From NCBI RefSeq assembly GCF_007676705.1, contig NZ_VEBF01000001.1, positions 1,488,001 through 1,552,000 of the forward strand: a stretch of DNA of 64,000 nucleotides, given 5' to 3'. The translations under genes and the position numbers were made by a program. Shown here piece by piece: positions 16,694 to 25,909 of this stretch; positions within the stretch are counted from its first letter, which is position 1; every line of letters begins with the position of its first letter. The DNA is from Paenibacillus xylanexedens (GTDB taxonomy: Bacteria; Bacillota; Bacilli; Paenibacillales; Paenibacillaceae). The notes beneath the pieces are model-generated. The model saw only the letters and a list, made by a program, of their open reading frames with translations, did no database searches and had not been told where the DNA came from.

Positions 16694-17218
16694 ATGAATC
16701 AAAATACTCAAACGAATTCAAGTTCATCCCATACAGATTCTCGCAAATCTTGGATACGTAGACACCCGATTTTCACTACATTTACATTATTGATGCTTGT
16801 GCTGTTTACCGCCGTATTTCTGTATTTTTGGCTCCGTCCATACTTCTCCACGTTTGACCGTTCTGAGAAAGGAGAATTGAGCTACTCCATGCCTTCACAG
16901 AATGGTGAGTATACTGCCGAGATTTATGGTGTGCCCTATGGTGGTGCGGCAGGCGGGGTTACGATGTGGGTCGATGTGAAGAAGACGAATGCCCCTGAGG
17001 ACTACACATCCCAAACGATATATCGTGCTGAGCACCGCGGGAATAACCATCTGGAATGGGAAAATGAAAACACACTCCGAATTGAAAACTGGAATGAATA
17101 CACGGATGAGACCATTACCCTCAAGATTGATGATGAAATCTATGATGGACGGGGCTGGGCGTGCAAAAGCTTGCGGATGAAAGACCAGTATGTGCGATGC
17201 TTGGCACCCGAGAAGTAA
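16694..17218 (+). CDS. Membrane-anchored DUF5412-like protein
   Basis: This is a 174-residue protein with a charged, Ser-rich cytoplasmic start, one membrane helix at about residues 30-50 (FTTFTLLMLVLFTAVFLYF), and an extracytoplasmic beta-rich domain. The sequence SQNGEYTAEIYGVPYGGAAGG resembles DUF5412 proteins of Bacillales in its NGxYTA and AAGGV words. Function is unknown. GGAGG precedes the ATG. A terminator follows at 17340-17375. Confidence 0.6.
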   Translation: MNQNTQTNSSSSHTDSRKSWIRRHPIFTTFTLLMLVLFTAVFLYFWLRPYFSTFDRSEKGELSYSMPSQNGEYTAEIYGVPYGGAAGGVTMWVDVKKTNAPEDYTSQTIYRAEHRGNNHLEWENENTLRIENWNEYTDETITLKIDDEIYDGRGWACKSLRMKDQYVRCLAPEK

Positions 17219-17339
17219 AATTCCCAGCACCAAAAACGACCTTCTGGCTACATGGCTGATCATCGTGATGCTTGGTTCACTGCACCTTACGTTAGAAGAT
17301 GTGCGCGTTGCACTCGGTGTGAAGTATAAACACAAAGCA

Positions 17340-17375
17340 AGCCCCGCTCACCGATTACCTCGGTCAAACGGGGCT
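17340..17375 (+). terminator. Terminator after the AraC/DUF5412 pair
   Basis: AGCCCCG (17340-17346) pairs with CGGGGCT (17369-17375) and is followed by GCTCTTGTTCT on the plus strand. Confidence 0.7.
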
Positions 17376-17686
17376 GCTCTTGTTCTAAATATCATCGTTC
17401 CTAACCATATCGTAGCTATCGGACTTAAAACACATGACAACCTCATACTTTATCTATCATATCTATTTAACTCTTAATCTTGCGCACCTTCTGCTTCTGC
17501 TGGCAATTGTCCTTTACACTCTATTTCCACCCAACCCTTATTTTCACTGATCCGTCCTATCGCACCCTTCAGCAACAATTAGCTTTTGTTGTCCTTTCAC
17601 TTCTACTTCAATCTATTTTATCTATCTATACTACCGCTTCAAACTCTTCTGTCCTCATTCGTGCTCATCTGTCCCAGTTTGTCTTC
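17376..17686. other. Pyrimidine-rich non-coding interval
   Basis: From about 17460 to 17690 the plus strand is strongly enriched in C and T (CTTCTGCTTCTGCTGG, TTCACTTCTACTTC and similar). No gene with a ribosome binding site is seen. It is the 3' side of the glycosyltransferase gene at 17687. Confidence 0.5.
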
Positions 17687-18817
17687 CTACTTACGAGGTG
17701 AAACCTCACCGCGTTCTTCCCGTTCCTTCATCTCCTTGCGCACTACCACTTCCAGCTTCTGCCGATTGGCAAGCAGTCCCGGATCGTCTGGCAGATACTC
17801 CCGGGCTTTGGTGTTATGCATCAGTGCCTGCTCCCAATTGCCCAGATGGGCATAACAGAGAGATAGTCGGGCATGTGGTAGCCAAGTGCGGCAGGCCGCG
17901 GGCACCGGACGAAGACCCGGATCGCGGCTGCTCACGTCCACCGCCTGCATATACCAATAGATCGCAGAGACGGGTTCCTGCCGTTCATGGAAGCAGGCCG
18001 CAATGGCGCAGCAGAAATCGGCATGCGGCAGGTCATACTGGAATGACTGCAGCAATGCGCCGAGCTTACGGCCCGGCTCGCCAAGCCGTTCATGACATTC
18101 CGCCAGCCGCGCGCAGGCAATCAGGCGATCCTCGCGGTAACCGCTTGGCTGCTCCAGCAGCTTCGCATACCCGCGTGCCGCCGCTGCATAACGCTTGCGG
18201 TCATAACATTCGCCTGCATAATAGAACAGCAGGCGACCTTGGGCAACGCCCTCTTCGGCGATCCATTTGCGCAGGATGCGCACGTTTCGCGCCGAATGAT
18301 GCCCTGCTTCGCGGCGGTGCGTGACGGCAATGTCTGCCGTAATAACCTCGCCCGGCGGGAAGCTGAGCTGCTCGTGCAGCCGGCCATGCCAGCGGCACCC
18401 GGCATCCCGCTTGACCAGGCGAAGCCGTCGGTCCGTCACGAGCGGACTTCCCTCCGGGCCCTCGGCCAGCGTGTAGTTCAAGATCACAGCCGCTGTCTCC
18501 CCCTCGGACGGCAGCTGCTGCTTCAACACCGCAAGCTTCGCCCGTTCCACAGGCAGCAGCACATCGTCCGCATCCAGCCACAGGATGTACTCCTGCGTGG
18601 CCTTGGCGAATGACTCATTCCGCGCTGCGGCAAAATCTTCCTTCCACTCATACGTGTAGACCTGGTCGGTATACTGCGCAGCGATCTTCATCGTACGATC
18701 CGATGAACCGGTATCTACAATGATGATTTCGTCCGCGATGCCGGCAACCGAATCAAGACAGCGCGCCAGCGTGCGTTCCTCGTTCTTCACAATCATGCAC
18801 AGACTGATGGTGATCAC
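17687..18817 (-). CDS. Glycosyltransferase family 2 with TPR-like tail
   Basis: This is a 376-residue enzyme. The N-terminus (ITISLCMIVKNEERTLARCL) and DTGSSDRT are typical of GT2 enzymes of the SunS/BcsA superfamily, with a WLDADD metal-binding motif near residue 87. Residues 190-360 are Ala- and Leu-rich helical repeats that look like TPRs. The start is the GTG at 18817, because GGAAGGGG precedes it and family members begin with this MITISLCM sequence; the ATG 17 codons upstream has no site. The high GC of the TPR part contrasts with neighbouring cassette DNA. It is probably the last gene of the surface-glycan cluster. Confidence 0.85.
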   Translation of the reverse strand: MITISLCMIVKNEERTLARCLDSVAGIADEIIIVDTGSSDRTMKIAAQYTDQVYTYEWKEDFAAARNESFAKATQEYILWLDADDVLLPVERAKLAVLKQQLPSEGETAAVILNYTLAEGPEGSPLVTDRRLRLVKRDAGCRWHGRLHEQLSFPPGEVITADIAVTHRREAGHHSARNVRILRKWIAEEGVAQGRLLFYYAGECYDRKRYAAAARGYAKLLEQPSGYREDRLIACARLAECHERLGEPGRKLGALLQSFQYDLPHADFCCAIAACFHERQEPVSAIYWYMQAVDVSSRDPGLRPVPAACRTWLPHARLSLCYAHLGNWEQALMHNTKAREYLPDDPGLLANRQKLEVVVRKEMKEREERGEVSPRK

Positions 18818-18981
18818 GTTTTGAGCCCCTTCCTGTCGTACGCGTATTGCGAACTGTCGATCATGCAAGTTCCCCTATTTTCTAACTAACTCAAGTCCAT
18901 AGTTCCGGTGTACCTGCAGTAATTTTAATCTCTCAGGCACATGCCTTCTTATATCCTATCCTGTTACACTCGTATCCCATG

Positions 18982-19728
18982 TTACACTTCTCCACTCTCC
19001 TGACGGCGAAGCCTTTTCACCTGCTCCACCGCACTGTCCAGCACCTTCTTGCGCTGCTTCATTACGCGGAGATGCTGTTGTTCCACCTCGGCAAAATGGG
19101 TATGATCCAGCGCCATCCACTCCATCAGTTGATTCAAAGTCGGCGACATATGCACCTGAGTTCTCCGCCGTTTGCGGGCCACACAACATAGATATTTATG
19201 ATGAACTTCGAGTTTCAAGACTTCAAAATACGGCATTAGACACATCGCCAGGCTTCCTGCATAGAATGTCTGCTTGTGGTCATAGAACGGATGATATCCA
19301 TACGGCACAGTGACAACCAGCGTCCCATCCTCTTGCAGCAGCCGATGAATCTGGACCAACAACATCTCCGGATGAGCAAAATGCTCAAGCACTTCTCCAA
19401 GCAGCACAGTGTCAAAGGTAGTTCTTACTTTCCATTGCGTAATGTCAAGCATCCGAAAATCCACATTGTTCCTCACTGGCTTGGACTCTTTGGCAAGCTC
19501 GGCTTGGGCATACCGGATGCTGTCTTCCTCCAGATCAATGCCTGTTACACGAAATCCTTCACGTGCCAGCAAAATGGATGTAATACCCTGACTGCAACCG
19601 ACGTCCAGAATGCGTTTGCCTGTCGCCTCACGGCACATCCAGTGGATACGGGCTCTTGTCGCCTCATGAGAATCTTCCGAATTAATCTCGCCATAATAGC
19701 GTTCACTCACCCGATCATGATTCGCCAT
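18982..19728 (-). CDS. SAM-dependent methyltransferase (glycan cluster)
   Basis: This is a 248-residue class I methyltransferase. The SAM site is ILDVGCSQGITS near residue 40, followed by GIDLEE and the later LGEVLEHF box. The C-terminal 50 residues are basic and helical. It starts at 19728 after CGGGAG and overlaps the upstream dehydrogenase by 14 bases, so it belongs to the same operon. It likely methylates a nucleotide sugar or glycan chain; capping of glycan ends is an inference from context. Confidence 0.8.
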   Translation of the reverse strand: MANHDRVSERYYGEINSEDSHEATRARIHWMCREATGKRILDVGCSQGITSILLAREGFRVTGIDLEEDSIRYAQAELAKESKPVRNNVDFRMLDITQWKVRTTFDTVLLGEVLEHFAHPEMLLVQIHRLLQEDGTLVVTVPYGYHPFYDHKQTFYAGSLAMCLMPYFEVLKLEVHHKYLCCVARKRRRTQVHMSPTLNQLMEWMALDHTHFAEVEQQHLRVMKQRKKVLDSAVEQVKRLRRQESGEV

Positions 19729-21133
19729 AGGTATCTCCCGTTTTTCCTCGCCGAACTGGCTGGCCCAGCACCACAATATTTCCCCCGTGACATCCGGCTG
19801 TTGCATTGCGTGTATCGAAAATCAGCTTCGCTTGATCCGCCATCTCCTGATAATCGAATGCCGAATGATCCGTCGTGATGATCACCAGATCAGCCCATGT
19901 CCACAATTCCGGCGTAGCAGGCCGGGATTGAAGCAACGTACCGTCATCCTTACGGAAGAGAGGCACCATTGGATCAGTGAAAACGACTTCTGCACCCGCT
20001 GCGCTCAGCAGCCGGAAGACATCCAATGCTGGCGATTCGCGCAGGTCGTCGATGTCTTTTTTATATGCCATACCCGCCAGAACAACGCGCGCTCCCCGAA
20101 CAGATACACCATTCTGCTCCAGCAGCTCCGCTGCACGCTTCACCACTCGCTCTGGCATCTGCCGATTGGTTGTATCCGCCAGCTGGATGAATTGCAGCTC
20201 CGATCCCTGACGGCTTGCGGCCCAGGACAGATAGATCGGATCGATCGGGATACAGTGTCCGCCGATGCCGGGACCGGGATAGAATGGCATATAACCAAAC
20301 GGCTTGGTGGCCGCCGCACCCAGCACCTCCCATATGTTTACACCCATCTGTTCACAGGCCGGAGTCAACTCATTCACCAGTGCAATGTTCACACTGCGAA
20401 ATGTATTTTCGAACAGTTTTGCCGTTTCCGCTACGGTTGTTGAACTGACCGGAACAACTTCGTTGAGGAATGAACCGTAGAACTGTTTGCCATAGGTCAG
20501 ACAAGCCGGTGTGGAGCCGCCAATGATTTTTGGGGTATTTTTCACACCATAATGTACACTGCCCGGATCTACACGCTCTGGAGAATAACAGACATAGAAC
20601 TGCTCTCCAGCTCGCCAGCCGTTTGCTGCTTCAATCGGTTGCTTCACACGTTCCTCGGTCGTTCCTGGATAAGTCGTACTCTCCAATATGACGAGACTGC
20701 CCTCCACCAGATAAGGAGTCATACCATCCACCGCTGCCGAGATATAAGAGATATCCGGTTGATGCTCGGCAGTCAGCGGAGTGGGCACACAGATGACAAT
20801 GACATGGGCTTGCGCCACTGCTGCATAATCGTCACTTGCCGTGAACAGTCCTGTCTGCATAAGCGACTGCAGGATATCATCTTCAATACCGATGACATAC
20901 GACTGCCCGGCGTTCAGCTTGGCTATCTTGGAGGTATCGATGTCGATCCCGTGAACCTGATAACCTGCCTGTGCCATCTCCACGGCCATAGGTAAACCCA
21001 CATAGCCGAGACCGATGACAACAGCCTTCAGGGAGCGGTCATTGATGTGTTGAAGTGTATTATGTTGCTGCGGCTCTTCTTTTCCTTCGTGCTGCTCGTG
21101 CTGATCTTTCTCTTCCATCCCTTCCACCCCCAA
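19715..21133 (-). CDS. UDP-sugar 6-dehydrogenase (WecC/Ugd type)
   Basis: This 472-residue enzyme oxidises the C6 hydroxyl of a UDP-hexose to a uronic acid with two NAD+. The NAD site is VIGLGYVGLPMA near residue 40. The catalytic cysteine is in GIGGHCIPIDP near residue 275, and the C-terminal UDP-binding domain contains DDLRESPALDV. The first 33 residues are an unusual Glu/Gln/His-rich extension. The start may be TTG at 21133 or ATG at 21118; both have purine-rich sites. It follows the dehydratase gene by 19 bases. Which sugar it uses (Glc, GlcNAc or ManNAc form) cannot be told from sequence alone. Confidence 0.85.
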   Translation of the reverse strand: MGVEGMEEKDQHEQHEGKEEPQQHNTLQHINDRSLKAVVIGLGYVGLPMAVEMAQAGYQVHGIDIDTSKIAKLNAGQSYVIGIEDDILQSLMQTGLFTASDDYAAVAQAHVIVICVPTPLTAEHQPDISYISAAVDGMTPYLVEGSLVILESTTYPGTTEERVKQPIEAANGWRAGEQFYVCYSPERVDPGSVHYGVKNTPKIIGGSTPACLTYGKQFYGSFLNEVVPVSSTTVAETAKLFENTFRSVNIALVNELTPACEQMGVNIWEVLGAAATKPFGYMPFYPGPGIGGHCIPIDPIYLSWAASRQGSELQFIQLADTTNRQMPERVVKRAAELLEQNGVSVRGARVVLAGMAYKKDIDDLRESPALDVFRLLSAAGAEVVFTDPMVPLFRKDDGTLLQSRPATPELWTWADLVIITTDHSAFDYQEMADQAKLIFDTRNATAGCHGGNIVVLGQPVRRGKTGDTYGES

Positions 21134-21152
21134 ACGCTCCGCCTCCCTTCAA

Positions 21153-22142
21153 TTAATCGATATAGCCGCCTGCACGCAAAAAATTGGCAATCGCTGGCTT
21201 GTTCATCATGGCACTGTCCGAACGATACTCGGAGAAGTTCACACGAGGCAGGTTGCTGTACTGATCTGTCAGCCCCTTGTCCGGGTGCTCCGGCAGGATC
21301 ACGTAATACTGTGCATCGTATTGACGAGTGCGCGGTGCTTCAAAGGGCGAGATCAGCACTTCATGCAATTTCTCGCCTGGACGTATGCCCGTCACCTTAT
21401 AATCGAAGGATGGACGACCTGCCTGTTCCAACATGACAGATGCCAATTCCGTCATCTTGCAAGCTTTCATTTTCATCACAAATGTCTCTCCGCCCACGGC
21501 CGCCTCAGCCGCTTTAAGCAGTAGATGTATAGCTTCGGTACGAGTCAGGAAAAAGCGGGTCATGCCTTTGTCCGTAATGGTCAGGCTCTTGCCTTCATCA
21601 ATCTGACGCCGGAATAAAGGCACCACGCTACCACTGGTTCCGAGCACATTGCCCCCTCGGATGCAGACAAACCGCGTACCTTCACTCAGCCAATTGGCAC
21701 GGATCATCATTTTCTCACCCAGGGCCTTCGTCATGCCGTATACGTTAATCGGATCTACAGCCTTATCGGTGGACACATCAATGACTTTGGGAACCTGCAT
21801 GCGGATCGCAGCCCGAATAATATTCTGCGTCCCGATCACATTCGTCTTGAACGCTTCATCCGGCTGGTCCTCGCACACCGGAACATGCTTCAACGCAGCC
21901 AGATGGAAGAGTACGTCCACATCCTTGCAAGCGTCCTCCACTGCCCGATAATCCCGGATATCCCCAATGACGAATCGCAAACGCGGGTCATGATTGAATT
22001 CACGCTGCATCGCAATCTGGGCATATTCGTTACGAGACAGAAGGCGAATCTCTGCCGGGTCCTGTTCCAGCAGCACCTCGGTCAGCTTTTGACCCCAGGA
22101 GCCTGTGCCCCCGGTAACCAGAATCGTTTGTCCTTTAATCAT
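21153..22142 (-). CDS. NAD-dependent UDP-GlcNAc 4,6-dehydratase-like (CapE/PseB type)
   Basis: This is a 329-residue extended SDR. The NAD site is VTGGTGSWGQKL, and the catalytic pair is in YGMTKALGEKM with STDKA before it, as in short FlaA1/CapE/PseB enzymes that make 4-keto-6-deoxy sugars. The C-terminus has the GIRPGEKLHEVL motif of the family. It sits between a glycosyltransferase (18 bases upstream) and a nucleotide-sugar dehydrogenase (19 bases downstream), so the product is probably a deoxy-amino sugar for a surface polysaccharide or flagellin. The exact epimer is not predictable here. Confidence 0.85.
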   Translation of the reverse strand: MIKGQTILVTGGTGSWGQKLTEVLLEQDPAEIRLLSRNEYAQIAMQREFNHDPRLRFVIGDIRDYRAVEDACKDVDVLFHLAALKHVPVCEDQPDEAFKTNVIGTQNIIRAAIRMQVPKVIDVSTDKAVDPINVYGMTKALGEKMMIRANWLSEGTRFVCIRGGNVLGTSGSVVPLFRRQIDEGKSLTITDKGMTRFFLTRTEAIHLLLKAAEAAVGGETFVMKMKACKMTELASVMLEQAGRPSFDYKVTGIRPGEKLHEVLISPFEAPRTRQYDAQYYVILPEHPDKGLTDQYSNLPRVNFSEYRSDSAMMNKPAIANFLRAGGYID

Positions 22143-22160
22143 GCATATACCCCTCCCTGA

Positions 22161-22850
22161 TCAGATCATGAATTCGCGTAATACCTGTGCCATCTCTTCG
22201 CGGCTTAATCGGTCTTTGGGTGGTACCTTTTTGACTGACGTATTGCTCGAATGCACGATGTTGACATAGTTACGCGGCGTCAGCAGCTCATGCGGCAAAT
22301 CGATGACATTGCCATGTGTACCTCTGCCCGGCAGCTTCACCCGATACCCGGATGCGTACTCCGCTGTTTTATACAGGTAGACGTAGAATTGCGGAGAACG
22401 ATGAAACGCAGGTGCCATCTCGTTGTTCACGCTATCCCACAAATAACCGTTCTGGTTGATTAGGGCCATCGTCTGTGGCTGTGGCTGCACGTCATATAGC
22501 TGCTGTACAAAGGTCCGGTGATACAGGTCATCCGAATCCAGACGGGCAATATAGATGTGCTCCGCCCCTTCAGCAAATGCCAAAATCGCTCGCACACTCT
22601 CAATATGGGTTCCAAAACGAATGTTGGCAGGCAGCGGCTCCTGTTCCGCGAGAATCTCCTGCATCACTTCTCCCGATTCCTTGGATAACTTCACTACCGT
22701 CAGGAAATCCTGATTCGTCTGAGCTTTAAGGCAGTGCAATGTAAATGTGCGAAAAATGCTCATCCGACGCTCCAGCCATTCTCTCGTCAATCGCTGAGGG
22801 TCGAGCCCATAATTGTTGAAGTTAATTTCAATAACCACTTTCCTGGACAT
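22161..22850 (-). CDS. Putative rhamnosyl/glycosyl transferase
   Basis: This 229-residue enzyme resembles putative rhamnosyl transferases: FRTFTLHCLKAQTNQDFLT near residue 35, an ARLDSDD metal-binding motif near residue 115, and a VNIVHSSNTS region later. The start at 22850 follows GAGGAGG seven bases upstream; two earlier ATGs in frame lack this. It is the first gene of the minus-strand glycan operon, and the 316 bases upstream separate it from the divergent GT-D gene. Confidence 0.75.
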   Translation of the reverse strand: MSRKVVIEINFNNYGLDPQRLTREWLERRMSIFRTFTLHCLKAQTNQDFLTVVKLSKESGEVMQEILAEQEPLPANIRFGTHIESVRAILAFAEGAEHIYIARLDSDDLYHRTFVQQLYDVQPQPQTMALINQNGYLWDSVNNEMAPAFHRSPQFYVYLYKTAEYASGYRVKLPGRGTHGNVIDLPHELLTPRNYVNIVHSSNTSVKKVPPKDRLSREEMAQVLREFMI

Positions 22851-23166
22851 AACATTCCTCCTCATAAACTCTGCCATTATTTCAGCGGATAACGACCATT
22901 TTCATAGTTTCAACAGTCGTTTGGAACGAAACACAACTTCCGGCTGTCTGGTAACTGACAGTCCATCCAGGTCTCGCTTGCCAATCCTGCCGACTCTATA
23001 AGGTATGAAATGTTAATAGAAGCGGTACGGACGAATGCACTGATTCTCAACGAAATAGATTGATATACAGCTGAAGATGGTGCCCTGCGAGTCGAACGTA
23101 CATATCATTTCTGCAGCCGCAACATAGAATAGAGCAGTTCAATTTTCAAAGGAGGCAATCACTCGA
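22851..23166. promoter_or_regulatory. Divergent intergenic region of the glycan genes
   Basis: This is a 316-base gap between the two divergent glycosyltransferase genes and should contain both promoters. A small CTGTC/GACAG stem is visible around 22955. No convincing -35/-10 pair or known RNA element was identified. Confidence 0.35.
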
Positions 23167-23877
23167 ATGAATTCGATCTATCTTGAAATGGATGGTGTGC
23201 TTGATCAGCTTGAAGCCGCACTGCTCGAAGAGCGACCGCTGTCTCTTGTACGCGTTGGCGATGGAGAGAATATCGTTATGTCCCAGGAAACGGTGTGGAC
23301 TACGGAACAGGTTCTTCAGGAGCGTTGGGCCATTAAGGCCAATCTCGGTCAGAAGGGACTTCGCCTTCCAAACATGCAGCTGCGTGACGAAGTCGCCGCT
23401 TCCCTGCAACGTGCAAGTATCGTTGGGGTTCTTCCCCGTGGTGACAATACCATCAAAGCTCCGGATTATCTCAAAAGACCCCTGACCGATATGCTGTTTG
23501 CACACTATGGCATCTCCCCCCCACTGACCTGTCATGCCTGTGTGAATCGAGAGCTCGCGCAGAATCCTCGTTTCTGGCAGATGCTTGCAGGCAGGCGGGT
23601 GCTTCTCGTTACCCGTGAGACCGAGGCACTGCGTGCCACGCTCGAACGTGAGCCATATCAACTCAACATTGTGACTGCACTTCCCTTCGACAGCTATGAT
23701 CAAATGCAGGACACGCTTGAGTGGATTCAGACGAATCAACATACCTTTGATGTCGCTCTCTTCTCCTGCGGCGTCAACGCGGTTGTTCTTGCTGAGCGAA
23801 CAGCCGCACTCGCAGGTAAAGTCGCCATCGACTTTGGCAAAGCCAACAACATCATTCTGAAAGGCCGTGCCAACTGA
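23167..23877 (+). CDS. GT-D fold glycosyltransferase
   Basis: This is a 236-residue protein with the RVGDGEN motif near residue 30 and the late FDVALFSCGVNAV and IDFGKA boxes typical of the GT-D (former DUF1792) fold. In streptococci such an enzyme (GlyD/DGT1) adds glucose to glycosylated adhesins. AAAGGAGG lies ten bases before the ATG. It is divergent from the glycan operon and ends before a bidirectional terminator. Protein or polysaccharide glycosylation is the likely role. Confidence 0.8.
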   Translation: MNSIYLEMDGVLDQLEAALLEERPLSLVRVGDGENIVMSQETVWTTEQVLQERWAIKANLGQKGLRLPNMQLRDEVAASLQRASIVGVLPRGDNTIKAPDYLKRPLTDMLFAHYGISPPLTCHACVNRELAQNPRFWQMLAGRRVLLVTRETEALRATLEREPYQLNIVTALPFDSYDQMQDTLEWIQTNQHTFDVALFSCGVNAVVLAERTAALAGKVAIDFGKANNIILKGRAN

Positions 23878-23943
23878 TTTTCAGGCACCTCCAACCTCGA
23901 ATCAGTGAGTTGCAGCGAAACTTGCATATGGTTGTATGACAAA

Positions 23944-23972
23944 AAACCCCCGGCTCTTTGAGTCGGGGGTTT
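23944..23972. terminator. Bidirectional terminator
   Basis: AAACCCCCG (23944-23952) pairs with CGGGGGTTT (23964-23972), with A-runs on one side and T-runs on the other. It serves the GT-D gene and the convergent gene at 24105. Confidence 0.85.
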
Positions 23973-24104
23973 CATGCTGAGCGCTAGTCGAAACTGGTCG
24001 CTGCATTACTTTGTACGTCTGGGTTGTCTGGGGTATGAAGCGAACTCTGCCGTCAACAGAAGTGATGACGAAGCACTCTGCCTGTCATAATACGCCCTTC
24101 ACTA

Positions 24105-24512
24105 CTAGCCGATGGCTGCAATACCGTATAACATCTCCGGCCCGGTTCTTACTGCTGTGGACACCCCCGAGATGAACGAAGTATACACACTTTCCAGTGC
24201 TGGTGGTGCAGACAGATCCTGAGCTGTGAACGAATGAAATTCTGCACCTCCGTTCTGTCCGATTGTACCTTCAGCACGGTAGATGATATAGAAAGGATCA
24301 TATAAAAAACCCCGCACAAGCTCCACAACAAAGGTATCCCCCAGTTCTCCCGTAACACCTACTGTCCCGTTCAACGTAATAATGGGGTTCACCACACCCT
24401 GCGTCTGAAGACCAATGGTGCCGAACGCTGACGGGGATTCTGATAGCGACAAACCGGGCTGTCCAACGGTTCCCGAGTTCATCGAAGTTCTCATATCGAG
24501 AAACACGCCCAT
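24105..24512 (-). CDS. Unrecognised small beta-rich protein
   Basis: This is a 135-residue protein rich in Gly, Thr, Ser and Val with no membrane segment or signal peptide. Short repeats of the GTxGxxG kind (GTVGQPG, GTIGLQT, GTVGVTG, GTIGQNG) suggest a beta-structured shell or spore-surface protein; I cannot assign a family. The start at 24512 follows GGAGGTG. It is convergent with the GT-D gene and divergent from a pseudouridine synthase. Confidence 0.6.
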   Translation of the reverse strand: MGVFLDMRTSMNSGTVGQPGLSLSESPSAFGTIGLQTQGVVNPIITLNGTVGVTGELGDTFVVELVRGFLYDPFYIIYRAEGTIGQNGGAEFHSFTAQDLSAPPALESVYTSFISGVSTAVRTGPEMLYGIAAIG

Positions 24513-24702
24513 GAGTAACACCTCCAATGCTATGGGATACCCTATCCTATGAATCTCACTACTCTTATGATTGGATGCATAGCAGTTTGGTTGAACCTAT
24601 TTTTATTTGTCGACTGTTAATGGTATATTGAACTGCATAACGAAAATGAACGGATCGTATGCACACAAGCGGTACAGGCTGTTCAGAAGGAGATTACTAT
24701 TC

Positions 24703-25851
24703 ATGAATAAACGCAAACGTCCAACAGGCAAGACATCGGCCTCGGCCAAGGGGAAATCTTATGCAGATTCATCTTCAGCACGGTCCGGCAAGTCCAACTT
24801 CTCATCTGCCAAAACATCAGGTGCTTCCGCATCACGCAATACGGAGGAGAATAAGAAGCCAATAGCCGCGAAATCGTCGGGTGCACCCAAGAAAGCTGGA
24901 GGCAACAAACCCAAAAATGCCAGCGCATCCAAACGACCAGGCAACTCCTACTATCGCAAGCAGGAACCACCACGCCAGTACAAAGTAACTGAACCGGATG
25001 AACTGTTGAATTTCTTGCTGCAACATCTGAAATCGGGACGGAACGCGGTGAAGTCTATTCTGGGTCGTGGACAGGTATCCGTGGATCAGAAGGTCGTGAC
25101 GAAGTTTAATGAGGCGCTGACGCCAGGTCAGATTGTATACATCCGTAAAGAGGGTGCTGTAGCTGCTCCTTCCTTAACAGGCATTAACATTTTGCATGAA
25201 GACGATGACATCATTGTGATCCGCAAAGAAGCTGGACTGTTGTCCATCGCCGCTGACAAGACGGACGACCTCACAGCTTATCGCCAACTGACAGAGCATG
25301 TGCGCCGCACCAACCCGCTGAACCGGATTTTTGTCGTACACCGTCTGGATCGGGATACGTCGGGTGTCATGATGTTTGCCAAAAGTGAAGAGGTACAACA
25401 GAAGCTGCAAAACAACTGGAAAGAAAATGTACAGGACCGCGTCTACGTTGCCCTTGTTGAAGGTTCGGTAGCCAAAGAAGAAGGCACCATCTCTTCCTGG
25501 CTGAAGGAAACCAAAACGCTGAAAATGTACTCCAGCTCTCGTCCCAATGACGGACAACATGCGATTACACATTACAAACGTCTGAAGTCGAACCGCGAGT
25601 TCTCCCTGCTGGAAGTGCGTCTGGAGACAGGCCGTAAAAACCAGATTCGTGTGCATATGGAAGATCTCGGACATCCGATTGCTGGTGACAGAAAATACGG
25701 CGCACGCACAAGAGACCTTGGCCGTCTCGGACTTCATGCACGCATACTCTCGTTTATTCATCCGACAACCGATGAACTGATGTCATTCGAGACGGATATT
25801 CCGAAGCCATTCCTGTACCCTTTCCGTGCAGAAACTCCACCCGCGAAATAA
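24703..25851 (+). CDS. RluA-family pseudouridine synthase with basic N-tail
   Basis: This is a 382-residue enzyme. Residues 1-85 are a Lys/Ser/Ala-rich disordered tail. An S4-like RNA-binding region follows (LLNFLLQHLKSGRNAVKSIL), then the RluA catalytic domain with HRLDRDTSG near residue 215, which holds the catalytic Asp. It isomerises specific uridines in rRNA or tRNA; the target site is not predictable. The start at 24703 follows AGAAGGAG; an open frame extends 32 codons upstream without a good site. Confidence 0.85.
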   Translation: MNKRKRPTGKTSASAKGKSYADSSSARSGKSNFSSAKTSGASASRNTEENKKPIAAKSSGAPKKAGGNKPKNASASKRPGNSYYRKQEPPRQYKVTEPDELLNFLLQHLKSGRNAVKSILGRGQVSVDQKVVTKFNEALTPGQIVYIRKEGAVAAPSLTGINILHEDDDIIVIRKEAGLLSIAADKTDDLTAYRQLTEHVRRTNPLNRIFVVHRLDRDTSGVMMFAKSEEVQQKLQNNWKENVQDRVYVALVEGSVAKEEGTISSWLKETKTLKMYSSSRPNDGQHAITHYKRLKSNREFSLLEVRLETGRKNQIRVHMEDLGHPIAGDRKYGARTRDLGRLGLHARILSFIHPTTDELMSFETDIPKPFLYPFRAETPPAK

Positions 25852-25909
25852 CTGCATCTTGATAAGAATCGACTGATCGATTGATCATGTCTGAAAGGAG
25901 GAACGGACA

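Noticed and set aside
17219..17686. Small gene in the pyrimidine-rich gap
   Set aside because: Open frames there (for example from 17480 or 17586) are low-complexity and lack ribosome binding sites; the first part is a terminator.
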